Shown: piece after piece, positions 37,226 to 49,199 of the stretch
How the letters are laid out: each line of letters starts with the position of its first letter
Position numbering within the stretch: position 1 is the first letter of the stretch
Assembly (NCBI GenBank): GCA_944472155.2
Contig: OX235271.1
Span: 121,463,329 to 121,527,328, forward strand
DNA from: Trichobilharzia szidati
Lineage: Eukaryota > Platyhelminthes > Trematoda > Strigeidida > Schistosomatidae
Length of the DNA: 64,000 bases
Direction of reading: 5' to 3'
Program-made: the position numbers and the translations under genes
The notes under the pieces: generated by a model
Database searches by the model: none
What the model was told of the DNA's origin: nothing
What the model saw: the letters and a program-made list of their open reading frames with translations, nothing else

Positions 37226-38240
37226 CCTCGACTTGATTTTAATTTTCTACGAAAACTAACATGCTAAGTAAGACCTTCCTCCTAGAGGAGTTGAACGGTA
37301 GCAAAAAATGACTATAACAATAAATTTTAATCTATTCACAGATTTATTAGGTGACATTTTGTATAAATGATGTTTACAACTATTTGACATGATAACACGT
37401 GTAAGAATAAAAATAGGAAATAAGTTATTTCACTTTATAAAATAATGAAGTAGACAAGGAAAGATATTCAATGTAAAAAATAATACTTCATCAATGTAAA
37501 TAAGGCTAGAAACATAACTCAAAATTATGTCATGTATATAATATACTGAGATAGTAAATATAAAGGAAATTATGCTCACTAAATTTTTCGAAAGACGATA
37601 ACAAAATTCATACTTACTATTATTAGCACTACTAGTAGTGACGATAAACGAGTTACTGATGCATAACTTTCAAAGGAAAATAGACAAGTTAAGTACTTTG
37701 TTTGCTTTCCTCATGAAAATGACATTATAAACAGTAGTAGTATGCAAAATAAACAAATGAATATTGAGAAAAAGAAAAAAAATATTAAACAGATAACTAT
37801 TTTACATCGAATGAGTAAATGAATAATGATGTAGTGAGAATCTAATCTATTAGTCAGTGTACAAAATGGAAATGGAAGGTTGAAAACAAAAAATAGGTCT
37901 CCTCAATATGTCAGTATGGTGAAGAGAACGGAGATATCACACGGATAACTTCATATATGTATATGCATGAGCATAAACATGTGAAACATTCGTTTCTACT
38001 ATACACAGCCATTCTGTTCTGATTCATATACAGTGTTTACAGTTATTCCCATATTTTGTATAATATATTACGCAATATTAATTAATGTACAATGATAAGA
38101 TATGAAACAGGAATGTGGATATAATGTACACAGATTTCATTATCTTATGTCAAAGTGTGTTTTGTACGGAATAACTGAGCAGGGTGTGTGTTTGTCTGTA
38201 TATAAATGTAATGGATAAACTTGAAAAATGATACTTTTGT
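37226..38240. other. Unannotated; probable 3' UTR of the minus-strand coiled-coil gene
   Basis: AT-rich with no ORF. It lies directly downstream of the stop at 38241 on the minus strand. Confidence 0.35.
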
Positions 38241-39026
38241 TCACGAGTGACTTCCAACTAATACCATATTAGATTCACTTAAATTTTCTGTTCCGATTTT
38301 CTCATGAATATGCTTCCTATGACTGTCAAAATGTTCTTTTTTCTCTTTTTTGCATCCTTCTTCCCCTTTTTCATCATCATCATCTTCTTCTTCCTCTTCC
38401 TCTTCATCCTCCTCATCGTCTTGTCCCTCTTCTTCATCAGCTTCTGGAATTGGATGCTTGATAAATTTATCTATACTTCGACTTAAATAAAAAGAAACTG
38501 GTCGACGTTGTACACGTGGACTGAAAGATAACGCTAAACTGTGATGAGGTAATTGTTGCAGTTGCTGTTGTTGTAGCTGCCGTTGTTGTTCTTGATATTG
38601 CTGTAACAGCATTCGCTGTTGTTTAAAAACATCTAATTCTAAGTGATTTGATTGTTGTTGTTCTGTTTGTGTTGTTGTTGTTGTTGCTGTTGCAAAGATG
38701 AAACTCGTGTTTCCAACCGTAAATCATCTACAGAAGATGGGACAGAAATCTTCCCTTTTGTAGGTTCTTGAATAGCTGCATGTTTAGACTTCTGATCATG
38801 ATCAGAATTTCTAAATGATGTTATTCTGTGTGCACGATTATCAATTACTGATATTTGTTTATTTTGTATTAAGGTTGGGAGAATATCTGAATACCTTTTG
38901 ATTGAACAAGAGTTGCCTGACGCCTTTGAATTGTTACGCAGCTTAACAGAACGAACACTGTTGTGCAACTTTGTATCATAACTGTTGTAACTGTTAGTCT
39001 TACTACTAATCGCAGTATTATTTATC
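38241..39026 (-). CDS. Coiled-coil gene, likely last exon (Gln- and acid-rich tail), frame-broken
   Basis: The minus-strand frame opened from an acceptor-like GGAG at 39027-39028 runs through a basic, Ser/Asn-rich stretch to a Gln/Asn repeat (about 38700-38650). The continuation lies in a different frame (38612-38241, open upstream through the same repeat). It encodes another Gln-rich run, then a long Asp/Glu block and the end VLVGSHS. An indel in the CAA repeat explains the shift. The acceptor phase (one base completing AAG) matches the donor of 41238-41433 exactly, but a long distance from pyrimidine tract to AG makes the 5' edge uncertain. A separate gene starting at ATG 39088 with a signal-like N-terminus is the alternative. 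Confidence 0.5.
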
Positions 39027-39088
39027 CTCCACGATGATGAATCGGTGCAGTAAAGAAAAGTCAAGCAAAAAAAATAGATAAACAACAT

Positions 39089-41237
39089 GAGGTGGATTAT
39101 AACTTCAAAAATAAAAAAAATTCTCTTGAAATATTTAGTGAACTAATCTCTCTAGTGTATTAGTAGCTTTGAGAATAGAAATGCAGTGAAAACCTAAATA
39201 GGGTAAGGATTCGAAATAAACACCTACAGTTATCTAGTTTTACATCGAGCAGTTATGCACTACTACCTGACACGAAGATGACGGAAAATCTCGGTAATCT
39301 AAGTGCAGCTGAGATCTTAAAAGATGACTGGATGAAACAGTGAACTGATAACGCAAAAACCATTGGTACTAGTTGTACTGAATGTCGAGTTTCTGTTCAA
39401 CCTTCAATCACAACTCAGCTACGTTAGTATACGTCGAAGATATCAGCGCTATCTCAGGTATTCTGCTAAAGAAAATTTACTCCATTGAAACATTTCACCT
39501 TAAGTGCAAAAAGAGATGATTTTTACTTTGACTGACATCTGCAGCAGGGTAATTAACTTAAGAATTCTTCCATGAACAATCTATCTGCATTACTGATACT
39601 AATATTTCAACCAGTTGCGTAATTACTACCCATTTTTCTAACCTGTATATTATCGCCCCCACATTTGAATCTTTTCTTTTCATTGAATCATTCTTATCTA
39701 TCTATGTTTTGGTTGATCCCTATTTTTGATGCTTCACTTTGCTGTTGTGTGATGGTGTTGACATTAATGTGCTGTTATACGATTGAGATTTTGTTTGAAT
39801 GAATTCAAGGTTACGTCATAGAGTGACTGTCCGACATTGGACACTGGGCTGTCTAGGGAAGAGCGTTTTCTTCTGCTTGGCTCTTGCAGACAGAACTTTG
39901 ATCCCACCTTGTTGGAAATATTCTTACTGATTCTCAGTCAGTTCACTATTGTGCTCAGTAAATTAATTTTGTACTCAAGAAACTTTTGAACTGCATAACT
40001 GCCATAAGTCACTGTTAAGGTAATTTTGTATTTCCAGTAGGAGCTATTATTGTCAAACAGTACTACAGATTACACCAAGTTAGGATGTGTTTCTAATATT
40101 GTCAGAGTATAATTATGGATTGTACGTTACTCTCAAAAAACGAAACAGAAGAACGCGTCGATTGGTTTCTCGTGTTCAGACTGAAATAATTGAACGCATA
40201 TTCAATTTCATTGAAACGACAGACCGATATATTTCAGCTGACATTCATATTGAAGCAGTTAAAAGTAGCTACCTTAAAAAACTGTATTGTTACTATGTTG
40301 ATTTCTGGTGGTATTCACAATGTAGAATAAAACCATATGAATTTCCTGTCTGCCGACTTCGATGGAGATGGAACAATCTACGGGATAGTTTTTACAGTAC
40401 TTTTTAATCTAATAAATGCCTTCGAGTTTAGAAAACTTAAGTTTCCAAGCTATTTTGTCTTTGACCATGTAAGAAAAGATACACATTTGGGATACAACCT
40501 TACATCTGTGTCTGTGATTACATATATTAATGACCTCAGCTACAAAAGCTGCAGAAAATCAAAATTTTTCGAGTAAAAGTGAATCTTCACATTGTGTGAC
40601 TGTCACAGTCATTGCAAAGTATTTTGTAGATTGGCTTCTTTTGTCTAGTTGGGTCAATAAGGTCCTCTAAATTAAAGGTTTGTTTTTTACTTTCGAGTTT
40701 TGGATGCCTCACCATACAAATTATAAGTTATTCTCCTGGTTGATTTCCTAACCCGAATGTAAATTTCATCTATACATATATCTGTCTGAATACATAAACA
40801 AGGGTATCCACAGTGTTGCCCTATAAGAAAAGGACACCTGAAACCCTACGTAGCATTCTTAATAAAACGGTGATGAAGCCTCTAAAAGCAGTGGTAATTA
40901 TTCAGAAAATAACATCTAGGAGGTATTTTACCGGTGGTATGCAATCATTTGGTCCACGACATTAGATGCTGTTTACCGCGTTTCCCACCATAAACACTGA
41001 ACATGTTTGTTAAACTAGAAAGGTTTTAAGGAGTCACGCTATATTTGACAAGCACTACTCAATGATGAATATCTTAGTGAACCCAACATGTCAAGAGCTG
41101 CTCTTTAACCAGTCACCTCAAAGCTTTAGGACAGAAACAACTTTATAACACTGACACCAACTATTCAGAAGAATTAAATAATGGAATTTAATTAAATTGC
41201 ATGGTGAATAGGTCATCATCACCTTTTCGAGACTTAC
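39089..41237. other. Probable intron; weak plus-strand ORFs
   Basis: Two overlapping plus-strand ORFs in different frames (40087-40407 and 40337-40576) have no domain I recognise and no splice support, so they are not called as genes. Confidence 0.35.
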
Positions 41238-41433
41238 TTTTTTGATGCGTTCGATGTAAGTACAAGACTTTTTATATGATCTAACTTTTCTGCATTATAA
41301 TTTCCTGCGCTCAATAAATCCAAAGCTTCAACCAGGCTGACTGAACGTGATTGCAGACGACGGATTTCTTTGCACAAAGCACTGAATAATGAATTTGGCA
41401 GAATAGGAGTCTCTGTATCCGATGTTTGTATAC
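41238..41433 (-). CDS. Coiled-coil gene exon (residues ...LFSALCKEIRRLQ...)
   Basis: The acceptor CTTTCAG ends at 41434 and the donor GTAAGT starts at 41237. Length 196: two bases complete the codon begun in the exon at 44116-44278 (G plus GT gives Gly), then 64 codons, then two bases. The peptide includes LFSALCKEIRRLQSRS, then VEALDLLSAGNYNAEKLDHI, with heptad-like spacing. The obvious ORF on this strand is a different frame and is a shadow. Confidence 0.7.
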
Positions 41434-42439
41434 CTGAAAGACGGAGTCATTTGACACAATAAGAGAAAAACTTAATATGATGATAAAGCACATATTGCGG
41501 AAACGTTCTTCATCTACATTTACGTAAGTACATAAAATAATTAATTCTTGCATTACTTTGATTCACTTGAAACCGAAAAATCAGATAGGCATTATAGAAG
41601 TAATTCATAATGTCACTACGTGCTTCCATTGGAAATCTCCTGATAACAGGAGATAGCTTGGCTAATAGTGTTTCTAAAGGCAGTTGTCACTGTACTTTGA
41701 TATTAGCTAGAAAACGATTGATCATCACGTTATGGTCAGTTGTTTTGTCTTATTTTAAGACTTCTCAAGATCTCTGAACCCACAGCCATGTGTAGAATTC
41801 AGTGGAAATAGTCTCAGTGAGAAGTGTATGTTAACACACTTCAAACAAAAACAAACAATCGTTGTTTTTCAACTTCAATTTCTTAACAGTATATCAATTG
41901 TTCAGTGCTATAAATGGGTTAACTGCAGGTTACAAAACTTGTTTAACGTTTAAGAGACCAACGTCTACATAGATTGTTAGGTTGCACTGTATAATTCCTT
42001 ACTTATGTGGTTTTTGAAAAAACTGTTCATATCATCAATGATTTCATCACAAGCCATTGTTATATTTCATATCATATATTTGAAAATGATAATCTGGGTA
42101 TTATAAATGTATACAGAACATCTAACAATTCCTACTTCATCTGAAAGCACTTCTGTTCGTATGATAGGCAGCCTCCTTGAGTCACTGGGCTACCGAAATT
42201 GCTTTCCACCGAAATAGCTAATTTCATATGGATGTATCACTGTTTCAATCGTTCAGTTATATCAAGTGACCTTTACATGAACTGGCGCACTGATTTACCT
42301 TGCTTCCAAGTAAACGCCGCATAATTCCTCAACGAAATGAAGATACACTACAGATTATTACTTTGCATGAAAATCTTGTATGAAGAAAAAGCATTTTGGA
42401 ACTGAATACGCTGAGAAATTTTGTATCATATGTTCACGT

Positions 42440-43437
42440 ATTGTCTGAAATAAAGTGAATACAGGAGTAAGACAAGGCTGCCTGGCTATTATCACCGATG
42501 ATATATTCTCAGTTGTGGTGGAATGGATTATGCGTCAGACTGTGCACAGGGAGCGAGGAGACAGGAATACGCTGGACCACCGATAAGAAGACTCTAGAAG
42601 ATCTGGATTTAGCAGATGATATATGTCTAATGTCACACAAACTCGAAGACTTGCAAGAGAAAACCAACAAACTGGCAGAAGAGGCTGGCAGAGAAGACAG
42701 GACTGCAGGTGAACACAGAAAAACAAAGGTGATGAAGATAACCAACCAATAGCAGCAACAAACCCAGCAAATCACCATCAACGGGAGAGATTTGACAAAG
42801 GTTGCCTCCTCACTTATCTGGCTAGGAAGCATCGTTTCAACTACAGGCGGAACGGATGAATATGTCAAAGCTGGCCAGAATCGGAATGGCAAGATATGCC
42901 TTCATCAACCTAAAACCAGTTTGGAAATCTTCTTCACTCCACAGCATAAACAACGAGATTCGGATTTAAAACAACAATATCACGTCAGTCCTTCTAAACG
43001 GGTCAGGAACTTGCACTGCGTGTCACGAAACGCTTTTCTAACAGGCTACTGCAGACTTTTATCAACAGCTGCCTTCGCTGGCTCCCTAGTCAAGATCAAA
43101 TGGCCAGAAAGAATAAGCAACAAGAAACTGTGGGAACAAACCAACCAAGAGCCGATCGCTCAACAAATATGTAGGAGAAAATGGAGATGGATCGGGCATA
43201 CATTGAGGAGGCCGCCGAATGACATACCACGCCAGGCCATCATTCGAGTGGAATCCCAATGGGAAGGTAAGAGTGGGTCGTCCTAGGGTGACATGGAGGA
43301 GATTGTGTGAGGAGGAGAGGAGAGATTGTGGGCAATCGTGGACCCAGATGAAGAGGACGGCAGAAAACAGAAGAAAGTGGAGATGTGTTGTTGAAGCCCT
43401 ATGTTCCACTCGGAACGCAAGAGAATAATAATATATA
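42440..43437 (+). pseudogene. RTE-type LINE, 3' third, decayed
   Basis: The plus-strand frames in succession match the end of an RTE polymerase: VNTGVRQGCL (about 42457), DLADDICLMSHKLEDLQEK (42590-42660, the catalytic-motif region), [10 protein letters not shown], then [20 protein letters not shown] and [13 protein letters not shown]. It ends with [11 protein letters not shown] and VEALCSTRNARE*. Several frameshifts make it inactive. The 3' end GAAGCCCTATGTTCCACTCG is shared with the SINEs at 25151, 55650 and 60972. It lies in an intron of the coiled-coil gene on the opposite strand. Confidence 0.9.
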
Positions 43438-44115
43438 TTCTGTCTAATAGGTTTAAATAAAGCTCTTCAAAAAGATAAATTTATTTTGCATCTATAATGA
43501 CGAAGTATATAGTGTGAAAACTTGATTTCTATTTATGGATTATACTGCAGACCGTTGTGGGTAAGCCACATGGAGAAGGGATAACGGGTATATGCTTAAT
43601 GATAGAAAAGTATTTAAAATAATAATTAGATTAAAGACAGGTATTTATATAATTTAGAGGGACACCCTTTTCTAAGTAGCAATCCTCAGAATTAATTATA
43701 AGTTAAACAAAAAGATCAATTTGTAGCTTCAGTCCAGCTATCAGGTGTTGAACTATGCTGTTCTACAGTCAGTAGAAGAAAACATTCATAGACACATTCC
43801 ACCGAAGTAATGAAAACATCTCAAGCGGCAATAGTTGGTAAAGGGATTTATGAAATCTAGGATAGCTTTTAAACACTTTGCTTTTATACTTCAGACATTA
43901 CAAGTATCGGCTGGTCGATTTTAACAATACCGATATGAATCACATTAAAATATTAACATACCTTTTTATCATTTCGAAGCAAATTAATAACCCCATTCTA
44001 ACAAACAAGATTATTTCATACAGTTCAACTACAAACAGGACCACAGTAGGTGATTGGAATTAAACATGAAAAAAGGCTTAAGTCTTCAAAGTGAACGCTT
44101 TATACAAATACTTAC
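43438..44115. other. Intron sequence; nothing recognised
   Basis: AT-rich, between the RTE copy and the donor at 44115. Confidence 0.4.
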
Positions 44116-44278
44116 CGTTATTCCGTGCGCCACCATCATAAATAACATGATTTATTTTATGAGTAATGTATATCTTAGGCGGTTCACCAGATAATGACTT
44201 TAGATTTTCGCGTAATTTTTGAACAGATGTAATCTTTGCCTGTCTTTCATTCGCCCAGGCTTGTGATAGTAAATCCAT
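44116..44278 (-). CDS. Coiled-coil gene exon (MDLLSQAWANERQ...)
   Basis: The acceptor ACTTATTCAG ends at 44279 and the donor GTAAGT starts at 44115. Length 163: 54 codons plus one base. It starts in phase 0, as the exon at 47496-47607 requires. Peptide pieces: MDLLSQAWANERQAKITSVQ, KLRENLKSL, then PPKIYITHK and VIYDGGARNN. The first half is helical with heptads. The second half is not. Confidence 0.75.
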
Positions 44279-44348
44279 CTGAATAAGTAAACATATATAA
44301 CAAGTAATATTTAATTTAATGAAAGCATATTAGTGAAAATAACTTCTC

Positions 44349-44513
44349 AAGTATTGGTTTGTAGAGATTTGATTGATTGGTTATAGAATTTCATCATGAT
44401 CTGACATAGAAAGAAATAGCTGTCCAGGTTTTCCAATGCTTCTCTATCTGATGTCAGCTCATGATGAAATCCTGTAGCCAATCGATCAAATCCCTACAAA
44501 CCAATAAAACTTG
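44349..44513. mobile_element. Fold-back SINE (two inverted family ends)
   Basis: AAGTATTGGTTTGTAGAGAT...TTTCATCATGA at the left is the inverse of TCATGATGAAATCC...CCCTACAAACCAATAAAACTT at the right. Only a short middle remains (AAATAGCTGTCC), so the tRNA-like body is lost. It lies in an intron of the coiled-coil gene. Confidence 0.8.
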
Positions 44514-44888
44514 AAAACCGGTATTGTTTGACTGTTAAGGGTATGGTATCTGCTTCACTCACTGTCTTCGACTTTGGATTCATTTTAACATTCGATGTAT
44601 GGGAATGATATGCTGTATTTCATTTTTCAATGTATAAAACATGAAAATACAGGCACATGACATTGAGGCTAACGGGTTTCTTTCTTCTTCATTCAATTCC
44701 TTTTAATTTAATTCAGGATAAACAGTCAACTGAGTCTATAAAACTACTGTTGAATGCATAACAAAATGATTGTGAACTGTATTTGAATTCATTTGAAGAG
44801 TATTCAACTTTCAGTTCATAGTTGTGTAAATGTATAATCACAAAACAAAATTAATTTTATTTTATATGTTTATAAATTCAATGTACTA

Positions 44889-47248
44889 ATGCGGCAAATG
44901 ATTTATCATATGTTGAAAATGAAAGAGTACATCAGATGCCTAAAAAATGGAATTATTCCTGTATACATGAGACTAAAATCACCGATATCTACTGATAAAG
45001 CAAATGCAGCGCTCACACATGCCTCAAAAATATGCATCAAAGAAAACCTACGTGGAATTATACGAAAGCTATTCACAATAAGGAAAGATAATAATGAAGC
45101 AAAAGAAAAACTGAAAGGAGCAATTGAAAAGGAAAAGTATGAAAGCATACTAAAAGTTGCACAAAAACGAAAAGAAACTACCTATGAAAAAACAAAGAAG
45201 AAACAAATAAAAAAATTTAATAAACTCATGATAGCGAAAACTCCGAATGACAAACAAGTAACTAAAGCCAATTGGATTGTAAACTTGTCAGACAGAAAGC
45301 TAACAGAAGCAGAGGAAAGCGTACTGATGAAAGGGATGAACTTCAATATTAGCAACAAAAGATTAAAACCTGAAGATATTATACCTGTAATTGAAACAGC
45401 ACTCGAAGGACATGACAAGCAAAAAGCAGAACTGGTACGAGCACAATGTGCATTAACCTTAAAAAAGCAAAAAGCAGAAAAACTGAATGTAACGAAGGAG
45501 GAACTAAAAGCACTCCAAGACATAAAAGCAGACAAATCCATTGTCATTACTCAAGCAGACAAAGGAAACACAACAGTAATACTTAACAAAACGAAATACA
45601 ATGAAAAGATGAATGAACATCTACAATCTGGACCCTATACCCTAATGACGAAGTCAGCTGAAACAATCACAAACAAAACAATGAAAGAAACAGCAAAGGT
45701 AGTCAGACAAATGAAAGAAGTAATTGGTAAGTCAAAATGGTTTGAAATTATGCCAAAATCATGCAATATACCTAGAATATATGGCAAGATAAAATTGCAT
45801 AAAGAGGGATATCCAATAAGACCGACTGTAGACTTTAGAAACACATCGACGTATATGCTATCAAGATTTCTCTCGACAATACTAAGACCAACAAGAGACA
45901 ACTCAAAAGCTAGAATAGTAGATTCATTTGAATTAGTGAAGCGACTAAAAACCACTAAAATAGAGGAAGATGAAATACTAGTCAGCTTTGATGTAAACAG
46001 TCTGTATACGAAAATACCCATTCAAATGGCCATGAATGCACTGAAAGAGAAACTAAAAGAAGATAATGGCCTAAAAGACAGAACACAGTTATCCGTAGAA
46101 GAGATAATAAAAGGGGTGGAATTCTGTCTGACAACAACATATTTCACATTCGAAGGGAAAATATACCAACAAAATGAAGGAGTAGCCATGGGATCGCCTA
46201 TCTCACCAATAATAGCTGACATATTCATGGATTATTGGGAAGAGAATGCCCTTAAACCATTCAGGTCATCACTAAAATGTTGGTGGAGATATGTAGACGA
46301 CACACTAGTAATAGTGAAAAAAACGATATTGAGAAACTCTTCTCACACATAAACAGCCATGTCGACTCAATAAAATTCACTATGGAAGTAGAGAATAAAA
46401 TTGGGGAACTACCTATGTTAGACTGCAAAATACAAAGAATAACAGATGGTAGCATTAAAACGACGCTATATAGAAAAACCACACACTCTGGAAGATTCCT
46501 TGATTATCACTCAGCTCATCCACTCACGGTGAAACGAGGATTAATACAAGGTCTTGCAGATAGAATACGTAGACTTACAACAACGCCAGAGGACCAGCGT
46601 AAAGAAATAAACGTCCTATTCAAAATGCTACTCGAAAACAACTACCCAAAAGAATTTATAAAAGATAATATAAAAAAGAGAAAAAAGAGGGTAAAACCGG
46701 AGAATAACAAGATGGAAGAATGCAAGAAAACAGTCACAATACCATATAAAAATGGTACATCAGAGGCAATTCAAAGAAACCTCAAAAATATCGGCATTCA
46801 CACAACTTTTAAACCGACAAATCTAATCAAAAATAAAATAAATCAACTGAAAGATCCCATAAAAATGATGAATAAAAACAACTTGATTTACAAAATATCT
46901 TGTGCTGACTGTCCGACTAAATATGTGGGGCAAACGTCCAGATCACTCAAAATAAGAGTGAATGAACATAAACGCCTAACCAAAGGTCAACCAACAGGAA
47001 CACAAGCCTACAAGAATCTTGAAAAAAATTCATCGATAGCTGCACATGCATGGGACAAAAACCACAATATCGATTGGAACAATGTGTGTATTCTAAAAAC
47101 TAACATGAACAAATGGAAAGAAAGACTTATAACAGAATCGATATTCATTAAAGTCACACCGGATACATGTAACAAGGGTGACTCAGTACAACTATCAACA
47201 ACTTGGAATATAATTCTGAATACAAAACACATGAATGAACAAAAATAA
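44889..47248 (+). mobile_element. Penelope-like retroelement, reverse transcriptase plus GIY-YIG nuclease, nearly intact
   Basis: Two overlapping ORFs (44889-46352 and 46277-47248) together give about 780 residues, close to a full Penelope-like protein. In order: a Lys-rich N-terminus, then RT motifs SFDVNSLYTKIPI (about residue 366), GVAMGSPISPIIADIFMDY and the catalytic WWRYVDD. Next is LDCKIQ, and finally a GIY-YIG endonuclease with LIYKISCADC, YVGQTSRSLKIRVNEHKR. A one-base loss in the A7 run at 46317-46323 shifts the frame just after YVDD; eight A would restore it. This is the family known as Cercyon in schistosomes, by pattern only. It sits antisense in an intron. Confidence 0.92.
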
Positions 47249-47495
47249 TGAACTATATATATGAGTACAAATCATAAATGTGTGAATAAAACAATTCCAA
47301 CAGTGGTGTGAACACGGGCAGTAATTTTGCTCGAAATATTACCAATAACAAAACTTATCATTGTGTGTAAACTATTGAAATATAATTATACTTTATTTGA
47401 AAGAGTACAGTTTATGACCTGTATTTTAGTCAATGCATCATTCTGCTTATTTAATTACAGGATATCCTAATAAAAAAAAACAGCGTTAAGCTTAC

Positions 47496-47607
47496 TTTAT
47501 TCATCGCTTCTGTTAATTCTTTTTCCTTAGTTTGTATACTCATACACTGGTCATTCTGAAGACTTCGAGCTCTAATCTCCATTTGTTTAAGCTGATGAAT
47601 ACGAAGA
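47496..47607 (-). CDS. Coiled-coil gene exon (LRIHQLKQMEIRARS...)
   Basis: The acceptor TTTTGGTTATAG ends at 47608 and the donor GTAAGC starts at 47495. Length 112: one base, then 37 codons, ending in phase 0. The peptide LRIHQLKQMEIRARSLQNDQ...KEKELTEAMNK is a strong coiled coil. It joins smoothly in frame to MDLLSQAWANERQ at 44278. Confidence 0.8.
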
Positions 47608-47761
47608 CTATAACCAAAAGATAAGACAAAAAAAAGATTTAGGCTGGGAAACAGAAACATCTCCAAGGTATATAATTGTGTATACCATTTGTGTTACACA
47701 TTCGCAAGTCTTTGTGATGAAACGCGATCAATTCCGAATTGAAGTAAATAACGGTGTTTAC

Positions 47762-47816
47762 CTTTTTAGTTGTAGCTCACATTTGAATATTTCATGAAAT
47801 AAAAATGATACAATCA
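47762..47816 (-). CDS. Coiled-coil gene short exon (ELQLK...)
   Basis: Donor AAG/GTAAAC at 47762/47761. The frame set by the next exon reads HEIFKCELQLK and leaves AG, completed by T of the next exon to Ser. The 5' edge is open. An acceptor ending at 47817 gives 55 bases. An AG ending at 47776 gives a 14-base micro-exon (47762-47775), which would join in phase 0 to the exon at 60346-60442 and give DLEDAKLQLKSLRIHQLK, an unbroken coiled coil. Confidence 0.55.
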
Positions 47817-48589
47817 CTGTGTAATAAGGTCATGTAGTGGTGTAGTGTTCTCACAACTGATTAAGTGGCAACAACACCTCTGTACACACTATATAATAGG
47901 GAAGAATATTACAAAAAGGCACATTCTCAAATGTCTAATTGTACACTGAATATAGACACCGGGAAGTATAATGCTCAGACATATGACTTGCTTATTATTG
48001 CATCTAACATCATAAATACAACAATTATACTTAGATCCTACTTTGTAAATCAGTGAAATCTATTGAAGTGAGACGTAGCATTGATCGATAGTTTGTTTAA
48101 CTATACACTGTATTTGTTCGACGTTGAACCAGTGTGTAATTTATCAGTTTTACTATATCCCTGTGCATTATCTTCAAAATTCAGTGTTTGATCCATATGA
48201 ATACAAAAGCGTAAACTTCCGAACTATTCGACTGATGGATATAAAAGTTGACATTAAATGAGTTGAACCTACACGAGAAATTCTTAGTTAAGTTGAAATT
48301 CTAGATAAATTACACAACCAAGCATCTTCTAGTAGTATGGTTGAACTGTTTTTGATGGTGTGATAATGCAGTATATTACTGAAAAACTACAATTTATCAG
48401 GAAATGATAAAGCATATGAATTAGTCTAGTAGCAAATTTATTGACAGCCAACTTTTTCTCAAACAAAGGAGTCACACTTGAGAACATTTTGGATTTCACT
48501 TAGAAGCGAAATGTTTCCAGTGTGAACATTTCAACAACGCCAAGTGATTAACATGGTGTTATTTGGTTAATGTTGCCTAACAGTAGAAT
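47817..48589. other. Intron sequence; nothing recognised
   Basis: AT-rich with short ORFs only. Confidence 0.4.
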
Positions 48590-48810
48590 TCAGAAGGCAC
48601 ATTTCGTCCTATTAGCGACTTGTCAACTGAGTGCACCTGTATCTCAGTGCGTGATACTGTTCCCACTGAGATTCATTCATAGCAATCATCGTTACATAAT
48701 CCAAAGCGTTCTAACCAAGTGAATGACGTTTGGTGTTTCGAAACACAGTAGGAACACTGCCACTCACTAGTATACAGGTACACTCCATTGAAGAGTGCCA
48801 AACGGGACGA
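48590..48810. mobile_element. Hammerhead-SINE remnants, facing
   Basis: CACATTTCGTCCTATT near 48600 and GAGTGCCAAACGGGACGAAG near 48795 are a complementary-strand and a same-strand half of the hammerhead block (stem II plus GACGAA). The rest is eroded. Confidence 0.5.
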
Positions 48811-48955
48811 AGATTGAACTCATTTTCTTTTGTTTTTACTTATGAACGGAAATCTGTCGTTGAAAAAGTATATGTTTTATGCATTCAAACATTTTTCTTC
48901 ACAAATGCGTACATCTTGACCACTGTGATAATACTTAATTCCATTTTAGTTTATC

Positions 48956-49093
48956 TATTGGATATATCGCACAGTGAGACAGCATTATTTACTCGATGAC
49001 GTTTCAAAAACAATTTATTGTTCATAATCATATCAGTTGTAACTACACAACTTTGAAACTTGATTTTATAGTTGTATTTTTGTTTCCCATTTA
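48956..49093. repeat. Terminal inverted repeat, left, of the older Penelope-like copy
   Basis: About 138 bases are the reverse complement of 52968-53105 with few differences, including ACTCGATGACGTTTCAAAAA. They flank the degenerate Penelope coding region on both sides. Confidence 0.85.
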
Positions 49094-49199
49094 TTGCAAG
49101 GGTGGTACAGTTTTGTAGATGTAGCAGAAATCTGTCTGAAAATGCTGAGACCAGCAATATGACGTCATCGATGATCGATAAATCACAGTTGGTTTTTAG

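Noticed and set aside
38304..38486. Phe/Ile/Leu-rich plus-strand ORF resembling a membrane protein
   Set aside because: It is the antisense of the Asp/Glu-rich block of the minus-strand exon.
40087..40576. Two overlapping plus-strand ORFs of 106 and 79 codons
   Set aside because: They are in different frames, share no known motif, and no splice sites join them.
46317..46323. Programmed frameshift in the Penelope-like ORF
   Set aside because: Penelope-like proteins are normally one frame, and a one-base loss in an A run explains the break. No slippery-site structure was recognised.
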